Notes: generated by a model not told the origin, from the sequence alone. A stretch of 64,000 nt of DNA from Isoetes taiwanensis (GCA_021234155.1 JAJEKV010000418.1:62001-126000); one strand, 5' to 3'. Shown: positions 11,091-23,225, counted from the first letter of the stretch. Numbers and translations: made by a program.

Positions 11091-13295
11091 AGGTCATCAC
11101 CTGGAATTTAAGAGGAATCAAGGGCCCCCTGAAGAGGAGGAGGGCTATAATCGCCTTAAAGAGATGAAGGCGGACATTATACTCATTCAAGACCTGAGAC
11201 TCCCACTGCTTTTGAAGCTTGTAACTTGGGAAATGGATCTACCCAGACGGTGACTCAATCTGACGGACAGACAAATGGGACTAAAGGAGGAATTGCCACA
11301 ATCTGGAAGGGCTTCAGTTCAAATGGTAACATTTTGTGATCCAAGTGGAAGATGGTCTGTGTGTTTCTTAACTTGTAGATGGGAAACTTGGGATAATAAA
11401 CATCTATGCTTCTCTTGAACCAAAGGAGAGGGAAAGTCGAAAGTGGCGGGGAGATGAGAATATGGCGTGAGACCCAACAAGTTGACAATTGGGTGATAGG
11501 GGATTTCAATAATACCCCTTCTTGGGAGCAAAAAATGGGAAAAAAACTAAACATGTCGAAAGGAGAGAGACAAGAATGGGATAATTTCATTTCCCCTTTT
11601 GTATATCAGTCTCCTTCTTCCTCTCAAGTGTTTTCCTGGAGCAATAAGAGAAAAGGAGATGAGCGGGTTTTCTGCCTCCTCGGCCGTGATTCTACATTGA
11701 AACCTTTCTCGAGATGTGGGCGGGGAGTCGTAATAATCACCTCAGATCTAGGGAACTCAATCTCGACCATTTCCCTCAAGTGTTGGAAACCGGGAATGGA
11801 ATGAATAAAGGGAAAAGCAAATGACACCTCCTTCAAGATGAACACTTCTCTGGGTTTAGAAGGCTTCAACGAGGACTTTAAATCCTACTTTTACACTATT
11901 CCTCCATTAGGAAATAGTGGATGCATGAAGAATTTTTCAGCAAAGTACAAACAGATAAAAGGATGGATTAAAGAATGGGGAAAGAAATGGTTTCAGGGAA
12001 AGAAAGTAGAAAAACAAGAAATCTACAAGCAGATAAAAGAGGTCAGAGAAAAATTATTTGAAGACAAGGGCAATGCAAGTTTACAACAGGCTGAGGAAGT
12101 TCTGGAGCTGCAGGTTAAGCACATTGAGGAGGATGAAGCTAAATCCCTGGCCATCAAATCCAAATGTCTGCTAACAACCTGCATGGATAAGGGTAACAAT
12201 TCTTTTTTCTTTAGGGTGGCCAAAAACAGGCTATCTAACAATGGGATCTCAAAAGTGCAAAATGAAGATGGAGTCATTCTTGAAAAAGAGAAGGATATTC
12301 AAAACTTCTTCAAAGACAAGTACATGGAGCTGTACAAGGAGGAGCAGATGGATGAAAAAAGAGCCCAAGAACTGTTTGATTTGGTGAAGCAATCGGATTG
12401 TATTGAAGATGAGGAGCTGCTGGAAATGCCATCAGAAAATGAAATCTGGGATACTCTAAGGGGCATGAAAAGTGGGAAAAGTCCGGGGCCGGATGGATTG
12501 CCACCAGAGTTCTTCATTCACTTTTGGAAAATGCTGAAAGGAGATATCATTACACTGGTGCAGGGAGCCTGGTCTGCACAGTTTCTGCATCCAACCATCA
12601 ATGCAGGTCTGATTACCCTCATTCCCAAAGTTGAAAAACCTATTCTGTTTGGAGACTGGAGACCCATCTCCCTCACAAACTCCATTTACAAGCTCATTGT
12701 CAAGATCATGGCGCATGTGTTAAAGATGGTTCTTATGAAGATTATTGATCCGGGGCCTGCAGGTTTTCTCCCTACGTAAGTATTCTGGACAATTATATAG
12801 GAGCTTATGAGGGTCTTCATTGGAACAAGTTGTCAAAACAGGGCTGCATCCTTTTAAAACTAGATTTTAAAAGGGCTTACGACACCATCAAGTGGCCTTT
12901 TCTTTACAGTGCAATGAGTAAGATGGGCTTCTCTGACAGGGTAATTCAGAAGATTCATGGCTTCAATTGTGCTGCAGGCTCTACAGTTCTCATTAATGGC
13001 TCCCCAACTCCAGTATTCCCAATTGAAGAGAGGGGGTGAGGGGGCTGCCCTCTTGCACCATACCTCTTCCTCATTGTGGCGTAAATGATGACAAGAGCTA
13101 TCAAATCTATGCTGATGAACAAAGAAATTCAAGGTCTGGAAATGCCAAACAACCATGATACTCTAACAGCCATGCAATATGCAGATGACACATTCTGCTT
13201 TCTCAAGAATGATGGCTATAGTATCAGGAATTTTTTAAACATGCTGGGGATCTTCGGAGATGCTTCTGGAGTGCGCTTAAATATGAGTAAGAGCA
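11087..13295 (+). pseudogene. LINE AB ORF2, N-terminal part (endonuclease and RT)
   Basis: This starts at the ATG overlapping the ORF1 stop (ATGA at 11087-11090), with the AP-endonuclease-like opening 'VITWNLRGIKG' and then 'ADIILIQD'. RT blocks follow: 'LRGMKSGKSPGPDGLPPEFF', 'LITLIPKVEKPILFGDWRPI', 'LLKLDFKRAYDTIKWPF', 'GCPLAPYLFLIV', and the catalytic 'MQYADDTFCFL' (about 13172-13204). Several frameshifts and stops (for example near 11250, 11800, 12777, 13038 and 13083) break the frame. The sequence stops being LINE AB just after 'NMSKS' at about 13295. The missing C-terminal part is the inverted fragment at 8006-9612. Confidence 0.8.
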
Positions 13296-13345
13296 GGGCC
13301 ACTAAAACGATTCTGTAGAAAAACAAAGATATATTTAGAACTTTC

Positions 13346-14884
13346 ATGGATGAACTGTTATCAAAGGTAAAGAACCTCATATTTGTTTGGGACGGGGTGA
13401 AGGAAGGATCCAAGGCAAGTATCAGGTTAATCAAAAGATGGGAAGAGGCGGAGGATCATGTGATAGAAAGGTACCGGAAATCTTTCAAATTGGGACTTGA
13501 CAAGAACCAGTCTATAGAAGGGGTGTCCACCTCTCTGGAAGTTTATCAGCTCAGAAGAAAGAAGCAGGCGAAAACATGCGAGATCAAGGATTCAAATGGA
13601 TTCTTCAACCCCATGGAGGTCAACTTATGTGACTGTGGTAATTGTGAAGAAATCAAGTTTTCCAATCTGAACCTGACAAAAACGAAGATTGGGGAGAACA
13701 AGATCACCAACTCCATTCCGGTAATAGGGAAGAATGACAAAGCAAAAGGTAAGATATCTCCCCCATCATATAAAAATATTCTTTTAGGGGAAAAGGGGGG
13801 GGAAAAGCCGGCTTCTTCTACTAACCCCGGGAGGGAGAATGTTAGTAATGGTGATTTTATTGACCTGTTTAGTGTGCCTGATTCTTCGGCTACTAACATT
13901 TTCTCCAAGAAAGGCCTCTTGATTCATTTCCCGCGTAATTGCCCTGCTCAGGGGGACATTAAGGCTTGGATAACCAAATCCCAGCACATCCCGATTATGT
14001 CGATCCTCAAGCTAGATAGTAGAACCTTTCAGATCGTGTGCAGGGACGAGGTCTGTGTTGATTACATTTTAAAGAGGAAGCTAGATTCTATTGCCAATTC
14101 CCCGTTCTACATCATGAAGTGGAGTCCAGAATTCATTCCAGGTTCAGAAAGGGAGATCAGAACATCTACTTGGATAACTTTTCCTAATCTCCCTCCAGCT
14201 TTTTGGACTCGCACTCACTTATTGGCCCTCTCTGAAAATTTGGGGGAAGTTATAGACATCAATATCCCTCAAACTAACTTCCCCTCTGTGTGTATCTCTA
14301 AAAAAATCAACTCTGAATGGAAAAAAAAGATTAAATCAAGAGTGAAAATCAATGAATATCTGGAGATCACGGTTAATTATTCCAAATGGCCAGTCCCTGG
14401 GTTGGAGAATAATGAAGCTCCCCCCCAGAAGTTCAAACAGATTTGGATGCCAAAAGGGATGAAGGAGAAGGTGGGTGATAAGGGTTCCGTAATGCCCGCC
14501 CATTTGAATGATCAGATGATTATAGGGGACAGAATGGAGGCATCTTATACAGCAGGTGATAATAAGGAGTACATTGATACTCCTAGGATGGAAATTAAAG
14601 ATAACATGGTTCTATTTCTAAAGAACATTAACATGTCAGTAAGGATTGACACAGGGGACTTCATTTTCTCGGTGCCGGACAGTCCAGACTTATTGTTTCA
14701 AAAAAATGAGGCAGATATCTTGGATAAAATTGAGGGGTTGCTGGATACAGAAGATAAAGGCTGGAAAATTGTTGATAAAAGAAAGGGCAGAGGTAAAAAG
14801 AAATTTTACAATGGACCATGCAGAACTAGCCCGAGAAAGCAAACCATCCAAGCTCGAATAGAGTACGGTAAGTATAAAGTCTGA
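13346..14884 (+). CDS. LINE C ORF1, RNA-binding (DUF4283-like)
   Basis: An open frame of 512 codons. An acidic/basic N-terminal region includes 'LCDCGNC'. A DUF4283-like nucleic-acid-binding region spans roughly residues 190-350 ('KGLLIHFPRNCPAQGDIKAW' to 'KINEYLEITVNY'), with the family-typical 'FYIMKWSPEF'. The tail is highly charged. In plant L1-type elements ORF1 coats the element RNA. The frame stays open upstream to 13319, so the true start could lie before 13346, across the nested insertion. The stop TGA (14882-14884) shares its A with the ATG of ORF2 (TGATG), which suggests coupled re-initiation. Confidence 0.8.
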   Translation: MDELLSKVKNLIFVWDGVKEGSKASIRLIKRWEEAEDHVIERYRKSFKLGLDKNQSIEGVSTSLEVYQLRRKKQAKTCEIKDSNGFFNPMEVNLCDCGNCEEIKFSNLNLTKTKIGENKITNSIPVIGKNDKAKGKISPPSYKNILLGEKGGEKPASSTNPGRENVSNGDFIDLFSVPDSSATNIFSKKGLLIHFPRNCPAQGDIKAWITKSQHIPIMSILKLDSRTFQIVCRDEVCVDYILKRKLDSIANSPFYIMKWSPEFIPGSEREIRTSTWITFPNLPPAFWTRTHLLALSENLGEVIDINIPQTNFPSVCISKKINSEWKKKIKSRVKINEYLEITVNYSKWPVPGLENNEAPPQKFKQIWMPKGMKEKVGDKGSVMPAHLNDQMIIGDRMEASYTAGDNKEYIDTPRMEIKDNMVLFLKNINMSVRIDTGDFIFSVPDSPDLLFQKNEADILDKIEGLLDTEDKGWKIVDKRKGRGKKKFYNGPCRTSPRKQTIQARIEYGKYKV

Positions 14885-17800
14885 TGGATAGGAACATAGA
14901 TTGTATTACCTGGAACCTCCAGGGTCTCAATAACAGCATGAAGAGGGACAGATTAAAGGTATGTCTTTCCTCCCTTACCCCTGATTTTCTTTTCATCCAA
15001 GAACACAAGATTCACGATGCGGATCATGCTACCATTCTAAGTAGATCCCTTCCTCCTAATCTCAAGATCTGGTCTATTCCTGCCAAGGATTCCTCTGGAG
15101 GTATTGCCATGGCATGGAATGACAATCTGAATCTGTCTGACATGTATATGATAAATGGGAATGATGGTAGGTGGCAGATTCTTCTATGTACCTGTTTCAA
15201 GATTAGACTTGTTCTAGTTAATATCTATGCTTTTAACAATCCAGGGGATAGAGTTGATGTTTGGCGTAAGGTTAAAATTAGTCTGGACAACTTAGAATTT
15301 GATGAGTGTATCTTAGGGGGTGATCTAAATATGGTAACCAACAGCTTTATGAAGAACAAAAATTTTAGGCCTCTGGGGAAGCAGGAGAGGGCAGTTTGGT
15401 CAGACCTGATCCGAGGGCATAATTTAACTATGGCCAGAACCAAAGCCAACTCTTATAGTTGGACAGACAAAAGGGTGGATCCAACGTTATGCCTCCATGA
15501 TAGGTTTTACTTATCTGAAAATCTGTGGAATCAAAGCAACAGAGTTAATAACCTAGAAGGCTACACCCTATCGGATCATTTCCCTCAGCTGATGAGCATT
15601 TCGGCTGCTAAATATGATAGAAAGAGGAGGACATATTTCAAGCTCAATACTAACCTTCTGGAGCATGAGGAATTCATGACTAGGTTCCAACAAATCTTAG
15701 ACAATCACCCCAAACCTAATGGCAGTACAGGGTGGATGCATTGGTGGATTCATTTGTCCAAGGCTATCAAAATTTGGCTTAAAGAATGGGGTAAATCTGT
15801 GCACGCTCAAAAAACAGCTCATTTACAGGATCTGAGGAATAGACTCCCATATGCCAGGGATGTAGACAAGGATGGGATTAGGTCAGAAATTGAAAGAGAG
15901 GAGATAAGAATAGCTGAGGGGTGGAAGCTGAAAGCCAAGATCAGGGAAATTAAGCATGACGAGAGGAGTAGCTCCAAATTCTTTTTTGTCAAAGCAAAGG
16001 GTAGAGTGAAGAGGAACCACATTTTTGAGATCAAGGTTGGGAATGATGATATCTCGAATGAAGATCAGTTAAAGGTGGCTGCTGCAAATCACTTTAAGAA
16101 TATCATGGGCACTAATCAGGACGGCCAGTTGCAGGCTATGGATAGGTTCATCAATCTTCAAGCTAAAGTTAACCCGGATGACAACTCAGATATTGAGAAA
16201 CCCTTCTCGGCAGCTGAATTATTTAGTATAGCCAAGGACATGGAAAAAGGCAAAAGCCCGGGTCCAGATGGGCTCCCTGTCGAGTTCTATATCAAAACTT
16301 GGCCTATTCTCGGAGATAGCATTGCATGCCTGGCCAATGAATTCAGGGACAGTAAGTGTATGGATGCAAGGATTAACACTAGTCTGATCACTCTCATCCC
16401 TAAAATTGAGGCTCCTGCTACCTTCTCGGACTACAGGCCCATATCCCTTTCTAATGTAGTGTATAAGCTGATTTCTGGTGCTGTTGCAAAGAGATTGAAG
16501 TTGGTGTTGGAAAAGATTATTAGCACTTCCCAGGCAGCCTATCTGAAGGATAGATTTATTTTAGATAATGTGGTTACAGCGATTCTGGGGCTGAATTGGG
16601 CTAAGGATACAAATCAGGATATTGCTCTTATTAAGCTTGATATTACTAAAGCCTTTGACTCTGTGAGCTGGAATTTTCTCTTCAAATGCTGTAAAGCCTT
16701 AGGTTTCTCCAATGAGGTAATTCTCCTTTTTAAGGCAATTCTTTCTAACTCTAGATCTTCTGTTTTAATTAATGGGGAATGTGGACCATTCTTCCCCCTG
16801 CTGAGGGGGGTCAAACAAGGATGTCCATTAGCCCCATTCCTTTTCCTTATTGTCATGGAGGCCCTTCACAGCAAACTGGAGGAAGCCAAAAGCACTAATT
16901 TGATTCAAGGCCTCTCCCTTCCAGGGAATGGAGGCTTGGATCAGATCTTGAATGGCCATTTTGCAGATGATACATTCCTGCTCGTCTCGATGGATAACAG
17001 ATCACTCATCAACACTCGGTCCATTCTGGAAGAATTTGGGGAAGTTTCGGGATGTAAGATCAACCCTCTGAAGTCTAAGATTGTAGCCAAAGATCAGGTA
17101 AAAGGAGAGCAAACGGCTGCTCTCATGGGCTGTAAGTATATTCTACCAACTACCTCTTCCAAAATTTTAGGTGTCCCTATGGCCTTAAAAGGCAGTCCCT
17201 CCGATATTTGGGCAGACATCATTGAGAAGTTTCAGAGGAAAGTGGACAGTCTGAATTCCAAGTACATCTCTAAACAAGGTAGGGCCATAATTGCTAATTT
17301 TGTCATCTCCTCTTCCCATGTGTACCAGTCTTCGGTTATACTGGCTCCAAAGAAAGTATCATCCAAGCTCCAGAGTATTATAGGTAGGTTTATTTCCTGC
17401 GGGCAGAACAAGAGATGCTGGACTCCGGTATCTATGATGGAGTGCTGTAAGAGCAAGAAGTCAGGTGGATTGGGTGTAATCAATATCGAAAAGCAAGGGA
17501 TAGCCTTGGCTGCCAAATATTTCTTTAAGGCTGCTCATGACAAGATCAAGCACCCGATTTCTAAAATTATCAGACACTATTTAACCAGATGTCACCCCTA
17601 TGGTTGGAGAAATGTGAAGATGAGTCTTCCCCACGCTATCTATTTTCCATTCACTGTCCCAAATTCCATACCGGGCCTCCTAAAAAAGTGGATCAGGGCG
17701 TGGAATCTGGTAAAAGGGATGTTCTCTTGGAAGGAGGGGCTATCTCTAGATCAGTCCATATTTTGGAATCCAGCTCTTCTTACGAATAATCCCTCTCTTT

Positions 17801-18534
17801 GTCTGGCCTGCCATTTCCCGGATCAAGCTAAACTTTGGGATAATAAAGGTATCCACCAGATCAGGGACATGTTCAATGAGAATGGGATTATTCCTTTCGG
17901 GGAATCGAAGCTTTATGGAGAGAATGATAACTGTCAAGCCTTGTATAATAACATCTGTACCATGCTTGTCCAAGGGAAGTGGGCGAATGGGGAAAGTAAT
18001 TGGAACCATAATGGGAATACTGAATTCACAGTTAAAACAGCTTACAGATTCCTTATGAAGGATCAGGTTATTACTTTGCATAATAAGTGGCTGATTGGGG
18101 CAGAAAGATGTATCAGGAACCTTAAGTTTATGTGGTCAAGCCCAATCCCGCCTAAGGTCAAATCCTTTATGTGGCGCTTATGGCACAAAGGCTTTGCCAC
18201 TAATCGTAAGAGATTTAAGATGCATATGGCGATTCGGATGTGTGCCCCGTGATGTTTGGCCCATAGAGAAGATGAGGACCACTTATTCAGAGAATGCATT
18301 TGGTCAGAGTGGGTTCTGGAACTAGCCTCAGCCTCAATTGGGACTGACCTCAATAATATAAGCTCCAGTGAACTCTTCATGCCAGATCAACCTAGGGATT
18401 GGAGAATTTACATCATCCTGTGGAGGATATGGAAAGGCAGGAATAACTTCATCTTTAATTGTGACATCACTCATCCGGAGGCTGTTATTAAGCAGATAGA
18501 TTATGATATAAGATGGATAACAGCTACAGGTTAA
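14884..18534 (+). pseudogene. LINE C ORF2 polyprotein, one internal stop
   Basis: This encodes an AP-endonuclease-like domain (about residues 1-235: 'CITWNLQGLN', 'FLFIQEHKIH', 'LGGDLNMV', 'LSDHFPQLM'). Reverse transcriptase follows (about 440-790: 'GKSPGPDGLPVEFY', 'SLITLIPKIE', 'ALIKLDITKAFDSVSWNFL', 'GVKQGCPLAPFLFLIVMEAL', catalytic 'FADD' near 16965). The C-terminal zf-RVT-like region is near 18230-18300. All key endonuclease and polymerase residues I can check are present. The open frame runs 1122 codons to a TGA at 18250-18252, inside the zinc region ('MCAP' stop 'CLAHREDEDHLFREC'). The same frame then continues to 18534. A single point change explains the break, so the copy was functional recently or the stop is a sequence error. 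Confidence 0.88.
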
Positions 18535-19067
18535 GTATTCTTGAATTTCTCATCCTCTTCTCATATTTTACTGGTTGCTTTTCAGGAATCATTTTCATGC
18601 TCGTTCGGAAACTCAAGTGGAAAAAGATCGATCCGAGAACAAATGAGCAGTGGATCAAAGTATTCGGCCCCCCAGATGGTGAGAGTCATGGCGAGACTTG
18701 TGAATGTGAGTGCTCCTGCGATCAGTTTCCAGACGTCAGAAGGGCCTTGCTGTGCGAAGCCAAGGATAATCGTGGGAGGTTCAATATGGCAAAAGCTGAG
18801 GCATGCCTATGTGCTTTCTGCACACTTTCAGCCATGGTCAAAGGGCGTGGTCGTAAATCTGCCAATTCTAATCTAAAATCCTACTTTTAGGTTGTGGATG
18901 CTTTCCAAGAACACTGTTATGCATATCTATATCTTTTTTGGGCTTAAACTTCTACCTCTATATATATATAGGTGGTAACCAGGGTTACACTTCCCTTCAA
19001 AAAGTAATTTTGTAACTTTAACTTAATTTTGTCAATATATTATCTATGGCCTTCAATTAAAAAAAAA
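18535..19067 (+). other. LINE C 3' UTR and poly-A tail
   Basis: This runs from the ORF2 stop to the nine-A tail at 19059-19067, immediately before the right TSD. An open frame at 18541-18876 has no recognised domain. Confidence 0.7.
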
Positions 19068-19085
19068 GATTAATTTCTGCATTAG
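19068..19085 (+). repeat. Target-site duplication of LINE C, right copy
   Basis: An exact copy of 6295-6312, directly after the poly-A tail. Confidence 0.9.
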
Positions 19086-19203
19086 CTGGCCGACATTTCA
19101 GTTCTTGATTATTTTGTTTTTCGTTATTAATTATTTGATTTGGATATGGCAGATACTCGGCTTGTTTGGCGCTGAGGTAGTTTATTAGTTTGCTTCAATG
19201 GCA

Positions 19204-19732
19204 TTCAAGATTTGTGCAAAGGTCAAGCTGGTTTAGGATGAATTATAGTTCCTAGACAATGATGTAGTGGCGACACTCACAAACAAAGACTTCGCAGCAC
19301 ACGTTCTAGAAAATACCAAGGTATATCTTCTGCCACTAAAATTAAGCCAAAATTGTCTTTGCTTCTCACTCAAACATTCTTGGATGTACGGGTCTTAGGC
19401 ATATTGAGATTGAATATAACTGGTGACAACAAGGTCGTCAAGACGTGCAATGCTTGCAATAAGGCAGTGTCGGACAGTCTCTGCGACACGTGCAGGAACG
19501 ACGACATGATAGATGAGTTAACAATGTTCGGTGATATCGTCACTGCATCCAAGACGCTACATGTCACAGTGATAGGAGCATTGCTTGACAAATTTCTCGG
19601 TTATCCATTAGGAGGCGCATTAGCTACAATGAAGAAAGATTCTCAATCATTGCGCCAAAGCGTACTGAAGAGTCGGGGTAAATGCATGTTCGAGCTCAAT
19701 CACGGACTCCAAATCATTGCATTCGTCAGGAC
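19204..19732 (+). pseudogene. Fragment of an OB-fold / zinc-ribbon protein (RPA-like?)
   Basis: Two overlapping frames are needed: 19204-19380 ('NDVVATLTNKDFAAHVLENT') and 19353 onward. The second part holds a C-x2-C-x8-C-x2-C cluster ('CNACNKAVSDSLCDTC'), then alternating hydrophobic strands ('LHVTVIGALLDKFLGY', 'GKCMFELNHGLQIIAFVRT'). This resembles the zinc-ribbon OB-fold of replication protein A large subunits and related single-strand DNA-binding proteins. The likeness is by layout only. The gypsy element at 19733 cuts it off, and I could not find a continuation after 30588. It may be a gene fragment or a transposon-captured exon. Confidence 0.3.
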
Positions 19733-22186
19733 TGTTAGCCTAAAACCTGGAATTTTAGTCTAACCTCAAGGGAGCTCAAACAAATTGGTTAGGACCTCCA
19801 GATCACTTAGGGTGATCAATCCTCAACATATGAAGCGAGAAAAATCATTTTGAAATAATGGTTTCTTCAAAATCACTAGAGTCCCTGAAACTGAAAAAAC
19901 TGTCAGAGCAAAAATTGGTTTTGCAGACACACCTTGTGAGATTTTCGAGATGTGATTGGTGGTATAGATGATCAACAAGCAGGGGAAACTGATGGTGAAG
20001 ATTTGACTTGATTTGAATAGGGGAAGGCTGAGAAAATCTAGGTCAAAGTCGGGTCAAAAAGTTGGCCAGTGCCAAAACAGAGAGCCAAATTTTGCAGATG
20101 GAGCTTGATAAGGAATTTTGAGTTGGAATCTGTGCAGGCAACTTCAGAATAGCCCCTAGATCACGTGCATAGGGTTTAAATAGCAATAGATGTTTTAGTT
20201 TTTCTCTGTAAGTAGCCAAAGCCTCGAGAAAAGCATAACCACTGTAACAGTCATGGAAGAGAAGTTCTTTTATATGTTTTCTTTGAATGTATAGGTTTCT
20301 AATGTTTTTGTGAAGATGGAATGCAACTTCCTAAAGAGAATATAACTTGGAATAAATATTTTTAACTTAGCTTTTTTAGTTTTAGCTTTAAAAGAACAAT
20401 GCAGAATTACCAAAGATGAATGTATAATGATGACAATAATTTTCCAGGCAAAGACTATGCATTATCATAATATAATAATGTAATACAAAAATTTAATAGT
20501 GTCAACCGGGCATTACCAAAGCTTAGAATATAATAGTGCTTGAGGGCGAATTCCAGGTCTGTCTGAGCCTCTAGAGAATCTCAGATCTACCAATGAAGCT
20601 AAACGAAATGATTATTTGAGTTGTAACTGAAGTGCCTCAATGTCGAACTAGTCACACCGGGACAAATCATTCAATTTCGAGCAGAACAGAGCAAAATCTG
20701 AGTAGAGCAGATCAAGATAATAGCAGTGCGCCAAGATCACAGAGGTCTATCTCGAGGGACGCCCGATTTGATCTGTAATGCTGGTTTAAGAACTGTTCTT
20801 CCCACAAAACTAGCTCGGCCGAGTGATTTAAGGCCAAATTTGAGCAATTTCTCACGGATCAAGTGCCACAGAGGGTCCCCAAGGTCTCGGAAAAGGTTCA
20901 GGAGTTGATCTCGGGAGAAAATTGGCGGGATTCAATCAAATTATGGCACGAATTGGCCGAATTTAGCAGCTTCCCTATTTTCTAGGGTTCGTCGAAAATT
21001 TTCGAATGTGATATATCCCACAGGCAAAAACGAGTCTGGCAGCTTCTGTATATAAGGAATAGTGTTGACCCCACTATTAAATTTACGTGCCACGCAGAGG
21101 GGACACCCAGCTCGTGTCTGGCCCCCACGCCCTGCTGCCACGTGGAAAAATGGGGGGGGGTGACCTGGAACTATGCAGAAATAGACAGGGTAGATAGGCT
21201 AGAATAGGTTTTTTATTTTTATTTTTGGCACGCATCCCAAGAATCCAATTTTGAAGGCCTTCCCAAGGGTTTTTTTCAAATTTAAAAAGGCCAAGTTAGC
21301 TCTTTTTTGCCAAGCTTTCCATCTAGAAGGTTTTCAGGTCAAACTGAAACATTTGAATTTTTGTCCATTTTGACCCATGGTCAATGAATATTGCAACATA
21401 GGGATGGTGAAAAAGTCATGGGAATAAGATGGGAAAAGGGTGTAAACAGGCTATACTAGGGTTTAGGAAGATGAAATGAGAATGAAAAAAGAGTTTTCTT
21501 GCCTTTGAAGTTTTTCAAGATCATTAGGGGGCAATTCTCAATTGAAGGTAGGATCAATAAAAAATGGGTAGTGAAATGATGGGAAAAGGTGTCAAAAGTG
21601 GAAAAAATGGTGAAAGAAAGGTTATAAAAGGTTCATAGGACATAAAAAGGTGGATATGGAATGAAGACAAGATGGGTACCTCTGTAGCACTTGATTTCAT
21701 CTCAGATTGTCTCTAATGCTCAAATTATACCTCATAGTGAAGATACGTTTGCTCAAAGCCTAAGGGTCTTCCAAACTTCTATAAGGGTCTTCCAAACTTC
21801 AAGGCTAGAATAAGAGCACGTTTCATTTCCAAGATGGCATCCTTATGTGTGTGACTTCAAACTACTAATGAAACTCAAGCAAGCTTCATAAGGTTGAGCT
21901 TTGGTAAAACATCTTGTGCTTCCTTGATAATCTTGCTATAGCCTTTGCCTGGTCTTCAAATCAAAGGAAAATGTTAAACAAATGGGAATGTGTCTAAAAG
22001 GTGTTTTACCTCAAGGAAAAGATTAGGCTATAAAAGGAGATCCCCAATGCCTTCCAAACTTGGTCAAATGTCTTCCAAACTCTAATGGGATCACAATAGC
22101 CTGAAACTTTTCCTTAGAGGAAATATAGATGAAACAAAAGTTTTTTGATAATAGATGCTAGTCCATGTTGCCAGAAATGGGCAACA
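19733..22186 (-). repeat. Gypsy 3' LTR (left copy)
   Basis: 2454 bp, collinear with 28130-30583. Differences between the copies are mostly one-base indels in homopolymers and CG/CAG/CGT-type changes rather than a spread of transitions. Confidence 0.92.
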
Positions 22187-22847
22187 TCTCCTCAAAGGAA
22201 AGAATAGGCTGGTCCCCTCAGCCTAACAGATGTAAACTTAGACGAGGATCTTCAAATACTTTGGGTGCGGTGTGATGTAATGATGTAGAGTAATGAAGTG
22301 AGTGGTATGAGTGTGAGATGAACTCGCTATGGTGGAAATGTGGTGCGTGAGCATTGTAGGGAATGAAAATAGAAGGATAGAAGGCTGAAATGGAATGTAA
22401 GGCAACTTATAGGCAGATGAAAATGGAGGAGAAAAGAATGAACCCACGCATATGACAAGAATCAAGGTTAGCATGAGTGCCAAGCAAGATGTGGAAAATT
22501 ATATATGGATAGCACTCTAGAACTCCAATGGAGAAGCAAGGTCTTATGAAGAATAGGCCAGGTTTAGAAGACAGATGAAATGTTTTAACAGATTGTCGTG
22601 TCATGACAACATAGAGCCCATTAATAGGTAATAATCAAAGTCTTCATCCCTTGTGGTCACATTCCTGCAGCTAAACAGAAAAAACACAATATTAAACCTC
22701 AAAGGAAATATGCTAATCAAAAGAAATATTAAAACCTCAGCTTGGAAATTATAAACTAACCTATTCTAAGCTAGAACAAATGCTTATATAGAAGTGAAGA
22801 GGCTCAAGCAGGCATGCTGAGGCCAATATCTTTTAAGGTGTTGAATA

Positions 22848-23225
22848 TTAATGGATTTGGCGTTCTAATCCTGTACCAAGATCCGCCAACCTATAAGATG
22901 AGCAGCCAAGATCTCCTAAAATCTGATAGGGACCTTCCTGTGGATTTTCAAACTTTGAAAGCTTTCCTTCATCTGCAGCATTCCACTTTAAAACTAATTC
23001 CATAGGTGCAAACTTGTCTTGTAGTTTGTGAGCAGCCTTGAAAGCTGCTGCACTCTTAGCCTTCTTCAGCAAGTTGTAATTCTCTGCAACAAACCTTTCT
23101 TCATCTAATTTTAACAGAACTTCATACCTGTGCTTCAAGGCTTCAGAAAACTCCAACTCAAGCTTGAGTGCCATCCTTAAAGAAGGTATCTCTAACTCAT
23201 TTGGGATAATAAAGCCTCTACCCAT
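22848..23225 (-). pseudogene. Gypsy integrase C-terminal region
   Basis: The open frame contains a helical, charged stretch ('FAPMELVLKW', 'AAAFKAAHKLQDK') and 'FENPQEGPYQILGDLGCSSY', matching the 'GPY.V.....G.Y.L' block at the C-terminal end of gypsy integrases. It is separated by a frame break from the catalytic core upstream. Confidence 0.7.

Larger units (their letters stand above)
7406..13295. mobile_element. LINE AB: twin-primed LINE, halves in opposite orientation
   Basis: The 3' half lies on the minus strand (7406-about 9612), with its poly-A tail seen as 21 T at 7406-7426. The 5' half lies on the plus strand (about 9613-13295). The minus-strand ORF2 fragment begins within reverse transcriptase at 'SSFFPSLLIS'. 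The plus-strand ORF2 fragment ends at the matching point, 'GVRLNMSKS'. The two therefore make one continuous RT with almost nothing missing or duplicated. The 5' part is inverted next to the 3' part, as expected from twin priming during target-primed reverse transcription. GGGCCACT at 7395-7402 and 13296-13303 is a possible short target-site duplication; it does not abut the T-tract exactly. Confidence 0.75.
6295..19085 (+). mobile_element. LINE C: full-span non-LTR retrotransposon with nested LINE AB
   Basis: The 18-bp word GATTAATTTCTGCATTAG occurs at 6295-6312 and again at 19068-19085, directly after a nine-A tail (19059-19067). This is a target-site duplication, so the element body is 6313-19067 on the plus strand. 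Without the inserted LINE AB (7406-13295) the element is about 6.9 kb, the usual size of a full plant LINE. Order: 5' region 6313-7405, the insertion, ORF1 13346-14884, ORF2 14884-18534 with one internal stop, and a 3' UTR with short poly-A. The 5' end sits exactly next to the TSD, which argues against 5' truncation. Confidence 0.85.
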
